Positions 21,256-35,000 of a stretch of 64,000 bases of DNA are shown piece after piece. Location of the stretch: positions 109,463,372-109,527,371 of the forward strand of contig CM022944.1 in NCBI GenBank assembly GCA_012931725.1, written 5' to 3'. Position 1 is the stretch's first letter. Each line of letters opens with the position of its first letter. The notes under the pieces were generated by a model, which ran no database searches, was not told where the DNA came from, and saw only the letters and a list, made by a program, of their open reading frames with translations. Both the position numbers and the translations under genes were made by a program. This DNA is from Litsea cubeba (Eukaryota > Streptophyta > Magnoliopsida > Laurales > Lauraceae).

Positions 21256-24200
21256 ATGGAGAATGATATATTCAATGCATCTCTCCCCATTGCCAACCAA
21301 AATTCTATGGTTATTGATTCAATATCATCACAGATATTTCCGGGTTCATTTGTTCCACCAGATGAACTAGATCATAACAGCCAACGACCACTAATTGCTG
21401 GGTATTCTTTGTTTTCACCTCTGCAGGCAGATACCATGCATAATCTGCATATCACAAATCATGATGGTATGGGGGATGGTGAGACATTGGTTTCTGATAA
21501 TATTCAGTTTAGTAAGCATACCATTAAGAGTACCGCAGTGAGCAGTTCAGTCGCCAACACCAACTTACAGGAGAACTTCATGGGAGCTTCTTTACCTGCC
21601 AATTCAATTGCTAACCTTTTGGCCGCAAGTACCAGTTTGCAAGAGAATCTTTTTGGCGTACCTATTTCTGCTGCACCAAGATTGCAGTTTGAGGATATGA
21701 GAAGTCTTATGTCAAATGATAGGTGTAAAATTTCAAATCAGTCACTTTCAACAACTGGAAATTGTGTATATGATGGATCACAGGGTGGTATGGGGTTTCT
21801 AGCATCAAAAAAAGATTCAGGTTTGAACTATGAAGAAATCTTGGGTCGTCGGGCTTCTTTCGGGAAGACTCCTATGAATGTGGTGTGTCCATCGTATCAT
21901 GTTATGGGAAACTCACAATCCGCATGGATTTCTGACAAATCCAATACACCAAATGAACCTTATGGTTACTGCATGCCGAATAACGAATTGTCTTTGAGTC
22001 TTGCCACATGTGCACCTTCTCTTATTGACATGCCAACTATACCTGACCAATGCTCAGAAATAAGGTGTTCTGGTGTAACTCAAGCTACTTCAAAGGAGAA
22101 CAGATATGCGGATACCAGAGAATTGCAAAATTGTCGTACTCTCCCTCCATATTCTTTTCAAACTGTTGGATTGGAATCAGAACAAACTTCCACTAAAGAA
22201 CTTTCTCTTGACTTTGGTTCTTTTAAACAAGCTCAATTCTTGCGTGTACTGTTGGAGTCTAAATGTCTACATGCTGCTCAACAAATACTTGCGGAGTTTG
22301 CAAGCTATTCCCTAGACAATCAAGAGAGTCTATACAATTCACCAGATGGAATTCAGAATGATGCGAAGGCCTCATTTTCTTCAAGTTGCTCTGGTGAAAG
22401 GGGAATTTTGATGATGAGTTCTGGTGAATTCCCATTTTCATATGGAGAAATTAAGCCTCAAGATCACAAAAAGATGATGCTGCAAATCCCAGAGCTTGAT
22501 AAAAAGAAAGCTGAACTGCTGGCTATGCTGCAAGTGGTATGTGGGCTTTCTTATTACCTCGATCCAATGTTAGATTATGTATGCAATATCTACATTAGTT
22601 GTTATCCTTTGCAGAAACGGTAATGAAAACCTGCTAGTGGCCTTAATACGAATCCAACAGGAATGGGTATTAATAGTTTCTGGACTTTTTACTGTTTTAC
22701 TAGTTTGTGTTACTATTGTTCATTTCTTATCAAATTTATATTTAGATTTTAATTGTTAAATACTTAAATCTAATTACTGGAAAGTTTCATCTCTACATAT
22801 TTCACAACCATAGAGACGACTGTAGTTCTGTATCACTTCCAACCAGAAGAGCCTCTTGTGTGTATTGATGTCGTTTTTTGTGATGGTGTCAACAGGAGAT
22901 CTTCTTAAGCAAAGCCCTGTTATTTTTAGCCTGGTAGTCATGAGGTTGCAATGATTTTCTACAGGAAGACCCCCATTGAAACACAAAACCGAGTAAACGA
23001 AAGCTTGTTAAATTAAATATTTAAGGCCCATTTGCCTACTGTGAATAAATTCCCAGGAGTTCATAGTAAAGTGGGTTCTAACGATGGAGAATTAAATAGG
23101 TGAGGAGTGAAGGATGTAAGGTGGAGATTTAGATAGGACTCTCACTTTCCTAATACTTATTAACTAGGGGATTGATCATGGAAGGATTCATTTCCTACCA
23201 AAAGGGACACTATCTGATGGCCCTTTATGGATCTTCACCTTTACTTCAATTTCAGCTCCTTTGATAGGGAGACTCTAAGACTCTGTTACGATCGTTTTAC
23301 CATTGAAATGGTAGACCCATGGAAACAACACTTTGCTATTAGCTGATTCCCATGTATATCCCATGCTTGTTGACTTCTTTTCCAGGGAAACCTTACATGT
23401 TCAACGAACATGCAAGAAATTTGTAATCTTTTTGCTACAACAAATGCTTCCTTACCGATATTCTTTTAAAGTGTGCGATGAAGACATTTAATTATCTAAA
23501 TCATATTGACTCAGGTTGACAATAGATACGAAGAGTGCTTAAATCAGGTTCAGGCAGTAACATCATCCTTCCATGTTGCAACAGAGTCAAACCCTCGGTT
23601 GCATGCCCGTTTTGCTGTTCAAACAGTCTCTGTTCTGTATAAGAAATTGAGGGAGAGAATCATCAACCAGATTCTTTTGGCTGGAGAGCGCTGTGGCAGT
23701 GAACGCATGCAAGAAAAAGAGGAATTGTTTGAATCTTCTTTCCAAAAGCAATGGGATTTGCAGCAGCTCAGGAGGAATGATCTGCACCCATGGAGGCCAC
23801 AGAGAGGCTTGCCAGAAAAATCAGTCTCAGTTTTACGTGCATGGATGTTTCAGAATTTCCTTCACCCGTAAGTTGGTTATGAGACCTGTGGGCCACAAAT
23901 AAGATTTTCATAAATCTCTCAAAACTGGTGTGTTTCTAAGAGGAAGAGCATGATCTTCAACTCATTACTAGTTTATTCTATCTTTGGGCTTTTAGTTTGT
24001 ACACTGTGTGCCGTGGTTCAGTGATTTAGGCCAATATGAAGGGCCGCAGCATTTACAAATCATTCACAAAAAGTAACGCGTGTGCCCTGTATCCTTGTTC
24101 AATGTGGACAGCTGTTGTATTTTCTCCCATCTCTCATCAGGAAAATTTTTAGGGCATTGTCTCTCTCACTTTAGGGCCTGGTGGAATATTGATCTAGATC

Positions 24201-25118
24201 ATTAACCATTTGTGACACCTTTTATAATGCGTATGTTGGATTGAGGATCACTTAACTCCTTTATTTCCGAGGGAATGTTTGTATAGTAGAAGGAGTGCTA
24301 AGCTATGATGCCCAGATACGGCAAGGATACAGTAGGGACACGCTATGGATACGGTAGGGACATGGATTTTACGCATAAAAAGTGAAGTATCAGACACGAT
24401 ACCTTGCCCACTTTGAGGAAACCGTGCATCATAGGTGCTAAGGGAGGAGTAAAAGTAGGCCATAATGTGATGTTTTTACTTCATTGTTGGTTTAGATGGA
24501 AAAGGTGAAGTGAGAAGTAAAGTGGTCATTGTTGTTTGGATGGAAATAGTGAAGGGGAGAACTAACGTTCAGATGTGAGTCATGTGACACCACTAGCCCT
24601 TTTACTCCTCCTTTTGCCTCTTTTTTTTTTTTTTTTTTCCTACAGCCAAATATGGTAATGAAGATTTCTAATTTTTTTACCTTATGTTTTACATATGGAT
24701 TTTTTAGATACCCAAAGGATGCAGAGAAGCATGTCCTTGCAATGCGAAGTGGTTTGACTAGGAACCAGGTATTTTAAAATTCCCACACTTTTACTGGACT
24801 AAATTATTTTCCTGGTTATCAAAGTTGGACTCAGTGGAAGAAATCTGAATGTTTATATACTGTCTCTTTAGTGCATAGATTCCTTTGATGGATATAGTTC
24901 AAGTGGTTCAGTAGTTCTATGTGTTTGTTAACTCATTTTTCCAATTCCAATTAATTGGGTAGGTATCCAATTGGTTTATAAATGCACGTGTTCGTCTCTG
25001 GAAACCAATGATCGAAGAAATGTACTTGGAGATGAATAAAAAGGGTCGACAGGAGGGAGCTGCAACTGATCGTAGAAACCATGGAATCAACTCTGATCAG
25101 AAGATCTGGAGGAGCTGA
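21256..25118 (+). CDS. ATH1: ATH1-type BELL homeodomain transcription factor
   Basis: I join four exons: 21256-22536, 23515-23867, 24708-24768 and 24963-25118. All introns are GT-AG and the phases agree, giving 616 aa. The first 320 residues are polar and low in known motifs. A SKY-like box (FLRVLLESKCLHAAQQIL) lies near residue 325. The BELL domain runs from about 414 (ELDKKKAELLAML, then NRYEEC) into exon 2. The TALE homeodomain covers about 518-580, with the PYP triad split by intron 2 and the recognition helix WFINARVRLWKPM in exon 4. BELL proteins pair with KNOX proteins in the nucleus; ATH1 in Arabidopsis acts in the shoot meristem and in flowering control. The protein is longer than the Arabidopsis one (about 470 aa), mainly in the N-terminus. 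The start is the first in-frame ATG after the uORF cluster. Intron 1 holds sequence related to local Tourist-like MITEs (about 23025-23290). Confidence 0.9.
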
Positions 25119-26856
25119 TGCCTTGCAAATGTTTCTGTGCTAGGCTGCAAATAAACTGCAGTCCTATACTTATTGATTTTTGCCATGATTCGATTAATCA
25201 AAGGTTTTTTACGGTTCATTTTCGTCCCATGTTTATCTTTTAAATGCTTCTTCTATTAATAAAGCTGGAAATGGGGTTTGCTGAATTGTTTCTATTTGTT
25301 ATGTAGGTAACCGAGGAAAAAAGTATTAAAGCATTTTGGACCGCCCAATGAAAAAAGGAAAAAAGTTTAGATTCTAAATTGTGATGCAGAAAATGTAAAA
25401 TGGGTAGGTTAAATTGTACATGTAGGTAAAATTCATCTCAGCTAAATGAGAATGGGTGGATCTCTTACTACTGTCATTTTGCATGAACACTCCTCTTGTT
25501 ATATAAATTAAAAGGAATTTATCCTAATGTCTTTGGGCAATTTACTTCATTTGTGCAGTGTTCCACTTTTTGCAATTCTTGCCTCAATTGATATGATGAT
25601 TTTGTTTTTCTTTTCTTTCTTTTCTTTCTTGTCTTTCTCATTTTTTGGCGGGTGCAATTGATAATATGCCAAATAGTTGCTAAGATACCAAGAACCAATC
25701 AATTTGTCAAAATGTAAATGAGAATAGCAGGACATCAACTTGGCCATGTATCATTCACCAGTGTAGTGTAGATTTTGTTTTTGTTTCTCTGTTTCAAGAC
25801 CGGATAAAGGAGTGTGGGTTGCATCATGATGACAGTCGGGCGGGATTCTAGAAATTCCTTAGATAAGATCTTAAAATATCTGAGATTTTATTATTTAACT
25901 TCTTCACTTAACCATATAAAATTCTAAATCCGCACTGTCAGTTGGCATAGAAATAGCAAAAAAGAAACCCTGACATTCCAATTGTTTTTAGTGCTACACT
26001 CAGTTTAATAGTAGGACTCAGCTAACCCTTTTGACAGACATAAATATGAGTGTTACTCTTGAGGAAATCATTAAAATACTTGGATTCTAGGGGTTCTTAT
26101 AAAAAGAAAAATTAAGCTTAAATTCTAATTTAATGGATTTATGAAAATAATAATACTACTTTGGCATAGTTGTTTGTATATTTATGTTTTTTACCAAACT
26201 GCATTCATTGACAATATGGTCAGGTGGTTGGACAATATTATCAAACCTGCAGTTCATCTTCTCTATTTTTCCTCTCCTACAACTCATCTTCTCTCACAGT
26301 AGATTCATCCTCTGTTCTAAACCAAACACTCATCCACTTCACTAACTAGCTACCTATCTACCTGAGTCACCAACACCTTTTTTAACCAAACTTTCTTCTT
26401 TTTTTTCAACCACAAAGAGAGATTTGAAAATTACAAACTACCATCAGATTTTTAAGATACTAAAATATGATTTGATGATATTTAGTATTCTTAAATCAAG
26501 TTAGAATATTAGAAGGAATGAAAACCTTAACTGTTATTTTAGGAAAAATCCCAAATCCCCAATCCCATAATGGAAAATCCCAATTCGACCTTGGGATCAA
26601 GTCTCATGGTGATTGGCCATAGTGGGACTCCCAATGGAATCCCACAGCCAACCCCATTCACTTATCTTTTTTGCACTTCTACATCGAAATATATGGGTTA
26701 CTTCTACTTCAAAATATATTGGTTCTTCTCCAAATCATATTTTTTTAGATAGGTTCTACTAAACTAAAATGAGATAAGAGATTTTTGTATTGATTTACAT
26801 AGAGATAAAAGGGAAAGAAGCATGTATGTATTGTAGATAAAAGGGAAAGTATCCAT
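25119..26856. other. Intergenic, downstream of ATH1
   Basis: The first 200 bp are the likely ATH1 3' UTR; an AATAAA-like 'attaataaag' occurs near 25256. The rest is AT-rich, with pyrimidine-rich runs near 25602-25640 and no ORF resembling a gene. Confidence 0.55.
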
Positions 26857-26864
26857 ATGATGGA

Positions 26865-27792
26865 CAGGGCCGTCTCAAGACAATATGTGGCCCCAGGCGA
26901 AAGTATAAACGAGGCCCCTAACTTCTATGTGTGACACGAGAAAACCCTCGTCCTTAATCCGGGTTAATTTGGGACCGGCAATGTACACTATGAGTAGTAC
27001 ATTGGCGGACTTAAAAAAAATTTGGGTTTTTTTTTTTTTTGGGTTTTTTTTTTTTAGAGCTTGTTGAGGGATTTATTTTTTTTAAGTGAATTTAACCTTT
27101 CTTGCCTTTTGTGATGCAAACTTATTGATCAATTTTTTGTATTCAAGGTTTTCCAAAATTTTCTTCTTAATAGATAAAATGGCTAACCCGCTTAATCCCT
27201 CTTCTGACATAGTTGATCATAGATAAGATTTTATTAACTTTAATTTCGAAAAACTTTTTTCGGTGGAAGCAACTGTAACCGGTACTGTTAATAGTATTCA
27301 ATAAGCAATATATAAGTTTGGAAAAGACTCAATAGTATCCTAATTAGTGGACCCCATGAGTCAAGGTTGATTTGAAATGCCATTTTATGAAAAACAGGGT
27401 ATTTTCTATAAAACAAAGGACTTATTTGAAATTCTGATTTTATGAAAATTTTTCAATGATGGAATTTTTCGATGATTTCAGTTTCATTAGAAAACGGGTC
27501 AAATTGTGATCAATTTTCTCTTCTAGCTCGAGTTCATTTGAATTCATTTAAGATGATTCCCAGCGAGATTTGATACCTTTAAAAACGTACTTATTTTAGA
27601 ATATTTTTATTTTTACTGTGCTTCTTCTTCGTCTATCTTCTTCTCTGGTTTGATTTTGGTTTTCAAATGTACCATGATTTTCTCTTTTTAGTTTTATCAT
27701 GTTAATGTTACTAATCCAACAAAATTATGAGGCCCTCTCATGGTGAGGCCCCCACCACTTGCTTCACTTGCCTATAGGGTGAGCCGGCCCTG
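26865..27792 (-). mobile_element. hAT transposon remnant (Tip100-like), 928 bp
   Basis: The perfect 8-bp duplication ATGATGGA flanks it (26857-26864 and 27793-27800). The termini are CAGGGCCGTCTC on the left and, in reverse complement, CAGGGCCGGCTC on the right. Read on the minus strand, 27300-27096 encodes the C-terminal hAT dimerisation region: LLTVPVTVASTEKSFSKLKL, then a SEEGLSGLAILSIKK stretch. A stop codon follows LIKSYL. Only about the last 70 codons of transposase survive, so the copy is internally deleted and inactive. The CAGGGCCGGC end and this C-terminus point to the Tip100-like branch. Confidence 0.9.
27096..27300 (-). pseudogene. hAT transposase C-terminal remnant
   Basis: One frame carries the conserved order VTVASTEKSFSKLK, LIKSYL(stop)STMSEE, LSGLAILSI and LINKFASQKARK. 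That is the end of the hAT dimerisation domain in Tip100-type transposases. The in-frame stop and the absence of the catalytic part show it is dead. Confidence 0.85.
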
Positions 27793-27800
27793 ATGATGGA

Positions 27801-28742
27801 TTAGGTGAAGGTGGGACTATGGGAGAAAAAGGGAGAAGAAGAAGAAGAGTTGCATGTCTTTGATAATATTGTCCACCAATTAACAATGCCATCAATTAAG
27901 GCAATTTGTTAAAAAAAAAAAAATGTAGGAACAACTCTACCATACTTGTATTATTTTTCTTTGTAAATTTGTTAAATCAAAGTTTAAACTTAGTTTTTCA
28001 TAAAGATCTCAAGATTCAAAAGTCTTGAGAAAAAAGAAAACCATGAACAATTTGAGCAAAAATATAAAATATTAGTTAAGAAAGGAAAACAAAAGGTAAA
28101 AAAAAACTCTTAATCATAATAGAGAGAGAAAGAGAAATTATAGAAATCCATAAGATAAACATAATAGGATGAAAAATAAACATTTCTCAAAATTTCAATT
28201 AGATGATTAACTTTTCCACCAATTTCTACGTGAAAAGGGCAAAGAATATCTTATTTGCTAGATGAAAACTCAAATTCAAAACTCAAAAGGTTGGATACAT
28301 CATTAATCCATTGTGGTCCCTCGGATGTGGACCCTATTGTATACTATAGCAATCTAAACCATTGACTTGTTAATCTCCCCCATGATTGATTATCCCTTAA
28401 TCTCAATCCATCTTGAAAGATCTCTGCCATCCAATTTCAACGTGGATTGAATTTGGAGGTTGATCGACGGTTGCGGACTTCCCGAGAGATGGACCTCAAG
28501 ATTTGATTCTGATCTTGGATGGCCTATCAAAATGTGGCCCATACGATCAATGATTACATTGTGGGGTGGGCCACACTCACAGTGGCCACCTTCATAAGAA
28601 CAGCTTCTCTTCTCTTCCTTCAAAATTCTCACTCAGACGAAAATGGGTGACTTTAAACCCTATCTTCTACTTCTTCTTCCTCTCGCTAGGGTTTCTCTGC
28701 AACCTAGGGTTTTATTCATCTTTCTCTCATCTTCTTCAAGCA
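27801..28742. other. Intergenic, upstream of PPR pseudogene
   Basis: AT-rich to about 28300, then more mixed. A purine-rich GAAGAAG run lies at 27834-27850. There is no gene signal before the presumed leader of the PPR copy (about 28600-28742, pyrimidine-rich). Confidence 0.6.
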
Positions 28743-30094
28743 ATGGCGTCTTTGATGGCGATCCTTCGAGCCCAGGGCTCCGTTTTCGTCCACGCTCTCT
28801 CAAAGGTCCGTACTCGAAACCAATCTCTTCCTCTCTCCAAACCCTACAAAACCCTAAAAATCCCATCTTTTTACGCTCTGAATCTCCCCTCAAAACCCCT
28901 CACCACTTCTACCTTCTCAACTCCACACCAACAATCCCATCCCTCAGATGCTAGTGTTCTTTGCAACGTTCGAGACCGTTGGAATTCTCCAGGTCAATTC
29001 CAACGGACGGATGATGTTGACAATCGAGACCCGGACGTTCCTCCTATTGGGTTCGATTTGGGGGGTGTTTGTGGTGAGGGGAAGATCAAAGAAGCGGTTG
29101 ATCTTTTGAGCCGAGGCGCTTGGATTGAACCCTGGTCTTCTTACTCTTGAATGCTTATGCTGATTCCAGGATTGTATGGGAAATGTGGAAGCATGAGTGA
29201 TGCCCGCTGTGATGCCCGCCGTGTGTTTGAGAAAATGCCAGAGAGGAATTCTTGGGATTTGATGATATGAGGGTTTGCATCAAATGGGAACGGGGACAAT
29301 GGTTTACAGCTCTTTGAGCAGTTGCGGGAGCTGGGTTTGTGTCCAAATGGGCAGACTTTTGTTGCGGTTTTGTTCGAATGTGCTTCTGAAGGGGCTGTTC
29401 AATTGGGTTTTAGTCATTTCAATTCCATGTCGAAAGTGTATGGGATTGATCCACGGATCGAGCATTACTTGGCCATGATTGATGTTCTTGGAAAATCTGG
29501 GCATGTTAATGAAGCAGAGGAGTTTATTGAGAGAATGCCAATTGAGCCCACACCGGAATTTTGGGAGGCATTAATGAATTTTGCTCACATTCATGGAGAC
29601 ATTGAACTTGAAGACAGAGCAGAGGAGTTGTTGCCTGCACTCAACCAATCTAAGGGTGTCTTGAAGGTCCCAAAACCAATGCTGAATAAACAGTCTGGGA
29701 TGGATATGCTTGTTGAGAAGAACTTGGTGGATGAGTCTTGGGTGGGTACTAACCCTAACAAGGGTGAGGCCTATGAGATCTTCAAGGGCTTCAGTGGGCA
29801 GATGAAGGAGGCGGGTTATGTTCCTGATACAAGATATGTGCTCCATGACATTGATCAGGAGGCAAAAGAACAGGCGTTACACTATCACAGTGAGCGGTTG
29901 GCAATAGCTTATGGTTTAATAAGCACTCCAGCAAGGACCCCATTAGAATTATCAAAAACCTCCGCGTCTGTGGAGATTGCCACAATGCAATTAAGATCAT
30001 ATCTAAGATTGTTGGGAGGGAGTTTATTGTTCGGGATAACAAGCGATTTCATCATTTCAAGGATGGGAAATGTTCTTGCGGTGACTATTGGTGA
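28743..30094 (+). pseudogene. DYW-class PPR protein pseudogene (DYW2/MEF8-like)
   Basis: The first ATG (28743) opens an arginine- and serine-rich organelle-targeting leader, then FDLGGVCGEGKIKEAVDLL, and the frame stops at 29148-29150. Similarity resumes in another frame at YGKCGSMSDAR (about 29172), so part of the usual PPR tract is missing. A 12-bp duplication (DARCDARR) and a stop at 29268-29270 follow. The long frame 29322-29940 carries PPR-E motifs, then EAGYVPDTRYVLHDID and the deaminase HSERLA box. One base appears lost near 29944. After it the next frame reads NLRVCGDCHNAIKI and ends with the hallmark CSCGDYW at 30094. Short DYW proteins of this type act in RNA editing in mitochondria or plastids. 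With two stops, one missing block and one frameshift this copy should be inactive. Confidence 0.88.
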
Positions 30095-31663
30095 CCATGC
30101 TAGGCATTGAAGTAACATACATACATACAGTGTTATGGGTATGTGACCTCTTTGCTTTCCTTAAGCAGTTTTGGTGTATAGATTGCAAAGAAATTTTCAG
30201 TGGCTAGGAAAACCAACATGCCTAATCATCAAGATCTATTCTAGTTCTAGATTTAACTCGTTGCTTTTGACATTTCTTGTACTTTAGATCTACGGCATTA
30301 CTTATTGAAAAATGGTTGAGTTATTCATTTAATTGCTGTAAGATCAAATGGGAATCTCAGCACTTCTTTTCATGTAAGGTTTATGGTTTATGCTTGTGCT
30401 GCAAACTACAGAATTCTCAATCAATTTTTGTGGTTAAACTTGGATTTAGATGAGGAAATCTTCATTTCACGGAAGCTGTTATTTATCTCCATGCATTTTA
30501 TCAAATCAACCATTTACCTGATAACTTAATTGTAATTTTTGTTCTCTTGAATGTGGTCGATCAGATATCAAGGGTATCTCAAAAAGCTGAAAGAGGTGCA
30601 GGCCAAGTGGGGCTGAGTTGCAGAATCAACTTGACAATCAAAGGCTAACTCACAATAACTTGTTTAGTTAAGATATTACCATCACCATTATTACTTAAAA
30701 CTTGAATAAATACACCTAAACATCTTGAAGCAATGTCTTAAAAACCAGACCGAAGGTTGAAGTAGTGGATTGGACAGTTCTGTCTGATCTGATTTGATTG
30801 TCCAGTTTAACCTGATTCCCAGAAGCTTTCTGATGAGAAATTAGATTAACAAAATAGAAAATGTGGAAACGAATAAGAAGGAAAAAAAATAATAGAGAGA
30901 GAGAGAAAAGCAAAATCTTGTTTGGATATTGAGATATGCAACATAACAAATAAAAGTAGAATATATAAGCCTTTTTTTTTTAAATGATAATATGTGAAAT
31001 GAAAAGAACTGCAAAAATTTTCTTTAAAATGAAGAAATTTAATAATCATTAACTTTTTATAGATCTTCCTATTGGAATGTAAGAAAAACATGATTAAAGT
31101 CTGGATTTATTGGCTCGATTGATGCTGGATAGACCCATGACCCCACGTGCAAGATTTTTTATTTCTTGATTTTATTTCCTCAGTAATTTCTCACTAGCTT
31201 TCTAATTTTACAAAAGAGTTTAATTAGGATAGCTTCTAAATTCCTTAGTTTCCTAGTTTAAGAGTCGGGCCTGTAAGAAAAGATTATCATGGGAATATCT
31301 GGATATTACAGCTGAGTAGGCAACAGCTAACAACTTTTTTCGTTTTGTTGACAAGGCAACAGCTAAATTACAACAGATTTTGGTGGTCTTGCAAACAATA
31401 AACCTGTCTCTAATGTCATCTGACAGGTTTTCTGTCTAATCATACATCCCTGATCCCCTCCTGCTCCCACATGTCCAGAAGAAAGTCTACCATTTCCTTT
31501 CCTGCAGGAATCAGTTGAGATTGTGAGGTATTAACATATGCATCAGGTCGTCAGGCACATCCAAAATTGTGTTCTTCTGATCCTACCAATCCCATTAATG
31601 TTATGCATTAATGTTATGGATTTGAGATCCAAGTATGGTTTTGCTTGTGCGATTACGTAAAGG
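30095..31663. other. Intergenic; nothing identified
   Basis: The start is the old 3' flank of the PPR copy. Minus-strand ORFs at 30716-31091 are AT-rich and low in complexity. I see no element ends before the TAATT duplication at 31664-31668. Confidence 0.6.
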
Positions 31664-31668
31664 TAATT

Positions 31669-32087
31669 TGATGCAGCCAGAGGAGAAGACCAAACCCACA
31701 ACAGGGATTTGATCGAATCCAGATGGATTCAACAGCCAAGAACTCACGCACAAAGCTAATCAAAGCAAAACTAAATCAGAACTCAATTTTCAATTTGATA
31801 ATAAAATGTATCGATCACTAAAGGGGATTTATATATTTATAGAGAATATCAAAGGGTCTTTCTAATCCTATTAAACTTCTATTACTAATTATAGAATTCC
31901 TAATATTAAAGAAGCCTACTAATTCTAAGGTGCTAAAGCAATTAAAAAACTGTTAAATAAGATAACTTCCCACAACAGCCGGTTATTCCTCATTGGATTT
32001 GTGGGCTATTCTAATGGATTGAATCTGATTGACCCAATAGCTCACGGGTTAGGTCCAGTGGACTTGGACCTGGCTCGAATTGCACCA
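31669..32087 (-). repeat. 3' LTR of the Gypsy element (419 bp)
   Basis: On the plus strand it starts TGATGCAGCC and ends TTGCACCA. A purine tract (AAGGCGGGGAGAAC on the minus strand) lies immediately inside it. The last 46 bases of the pol frame run into it. Confidence 0.95.
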
Positions 32088-35000
32088 GTTCTCCCCGCCT
32101 TAGAAAAACTCGACTCCGGCGTGTGTATAGCTTGATAACGTTCATATAAATCCAGGTTGAGGCGCTGGAAAGTAGCAGTGATCCATGAGGCATCTGAAAT
32201 GGGGCGATTCTTCCACTGAACAAGAAACTTCTGAAAACCTCCACGACGTGTAGACACGAGTTGATCATCTAGGACATCCACAATGTGATCAGACGGTGGA
32301 GGAATAGGCGGTAGAGATAAGATGTGTTCTTCAATTCCTTCATCGGTGTGATGGCCACGGTAGAGAGTCAAGTCTTCTACATTAAATATGGAACTGATGC
32401 CTAACTCTGCGGGCAGTTCCAGAACGTATGCATTGGAACTTATCTTCTTTAAGATCTTAAAAGGACCCGCATTGCGAGGATGCAGCTTCTTATTTGCTTT
32501 GGGAGGAAGGCGCTCGGGACGTATTCTAATCATGACCATGTCACCTTCTGCAAACTCAACAAAACGGCAACGTGCATCGGCATGCTGCTTGTAGTTTTCA
32601 TTACTAGTGGCGATGTTACGTCGAACCTCATCATGTACATGCTGCATATGTCGGATAAAATCTTTAGCTTCTCCACTCGGTCGCGCTTCGACCGGTAACG
32701 GAACCAAATCAGCAGGTAGGTGCGGTCGCACGCCAGTCACGGCTTGGAATGTGAACATCCCAGTAAATCTGTTGACTGAATTATTGTAAGCAAATTCAGC
32801 CATGGGTAAGACCAGATCCCAAGATGTAATGTGGTCTCGAACCAAGCATCTCAACAATTTGCCTAAACTGCGATTTACCACTTCCGTTTGACCGTCAGTT
32901 TGCGGATGATAGGCACTGGAAAATTGTAACTTTGTCCTAGTGGCCAGTCAGAGTGTCTTCCAAAAATAGCTCATAAACTTCGTATCTCGATCGGACACAA
33001 TTGTTTTAGGAAGTCTATGAAGGCATACCACTTCTCGGAAGAATAACTGCGCAACTTTTGATGCATCAGAAGACTTAGAACATGGTATGAAATGAGCCAT
33101 CTTAGAAAATCGATCTACCACAACAAATATAGAATCAACTTTCTGTGCTGTGTTTGGTAGACCCAGAACAAAATCCATGCTGATGTCTTCCCACGGAGCA
33201 TGTGGAATGGGAAGGGGCTGATAGAGTCCTGTATTCTTTTTGTTACCCTTTGCAAGCTGACAAACCCTGCATAAATCACAAATTTTAATGATATATGATT
33301 TCATCTTAGGCCAAAAATATCTGTCACCAACAAGATCGAGGGTCTTGTCACGACCTAAGTGTCCACTACATCCGCCACCATGTAATTCCCGGACAATATG
33401 TTCACGGATGGAGGTAGCTGGTAGACATAGTTTTGTGCCGCGAAACAAATATCCATTATGAATACTGAAGTGCGGGTGTTGAGTTGGATCGCCATTGAGA
33501 AGAGTGGTGTAGATGTGGCCAAAATCTTTATCCGCAGGGTATTCTTGACGAATTTCTTCGAAGCCCGGAATAGTGATAGACATGTTAGTCAATAAATGCT
33601 TGCGGCGGCTTAATGCATCTGCAACTTGATTTTCTTTGCCGGCCTTGTGGCGAATGACAAAAGTGAATTCCTGAAGGTAGGAGTTCCACCTTGCACGGTG
33701 TGCACTCAATTTATGCTGGGAATGTAAATGCTTGAGGGCTTCATGATCAGAGAATAGAACAAACTCTCTTCCAATTAAATAATGCCGCCCATGACGTAGA
33801 GTCTGTACCACAGCATATAGTTCGAGATCATAGGGAGAATATGTTTTTCGGGACTCATTCAGCTTCTCACTGTAGAAAGCGACAGGATGACCTTCCTGAC
33901 TAAGCACGCCTCCAATACCAACATTAGATGCATCACAATGAACTTCAAAAACCTGATTGAAATTTGGAAGGCATAAAACTGGAGCTTCAGTCATCTTCCG
34001 TTTTATCTGTGCAAATGCACGGGCGGCAGCACTGGTCCATTTGAATGTCCCCTGTCTCATACAGTCAGTAATAGGAGCCATAATGCTACTGAAATTTCTG
34101 ATAAAACGCTTGTAGAAAGTCACAAGCCCATGGAAACTTCGAGCTTCAGATATGGTTGTTGGAATAGGCCAATCAACAACAGCATTCACTTTGGCGGGGT
34201 CCGCCTCGACACCTCGAGCAGTAATGAAGTAACCAAAAAAAAGCACAGAATCAGTCAAAAAAGAGCACTTCTTGAGGTTGATATAAAATTTATCACGGCG
34301 CAGGATACTGAACACACACCTCAAATGATCAAGATGCTCTTTCCTAGATTTGCTGTATATCAAGATATCATCAAAATAAACCACAACAAATTTTCCAAGA
34401 AAAGGGCGCAATAGCTGAGTCATCACTCGTATGAAAGTACTTGGCGCATTAGAAAGGCCAAAGGGCATCACTAACCACTCATAAAGACCATCTTTTGTTT
34501 TGAATGTTGTTTTCCATTCGTCACCCGGCCAGACACGAATCTGGTGATAGCCACTACGTAGATCAAGTTTGGAAAAAATAGTGGATCCATGCATTATATC
34601 CAACATATCGTCTATCCAAGGAATAGGAAAACGATACTTTACCGTAATTTTATTGATGGCACGACTCTCCACACACATACGCCAGCTACCATCCTTCTTT
34701 GGTGTAAGGAGGGCTGGAACAGCACAAGGACTTAAGCTTTCCTTGATGTACCCCTTTTGCAATAATTCATCAACTTGGCGCTTCAACTCGGCATGTTCAC
34801 TTGGGCTCATCCGATAAGCAGACAGATTTGGCAGGGATGTGCCAGGAACTAAGTCTATAGCATGCTGTATATCTCGCATGGGAGGTAGCTCTTTTGGTAA
34901 CTCTTCAGGAGTCAAATCACAGTATTCATGGAGGGCCTGAGCTTCAGTGGGAATACGAATCTTAGGAGGCTCCTGCATTTGCTTAGCGACTAGTGCAAAC

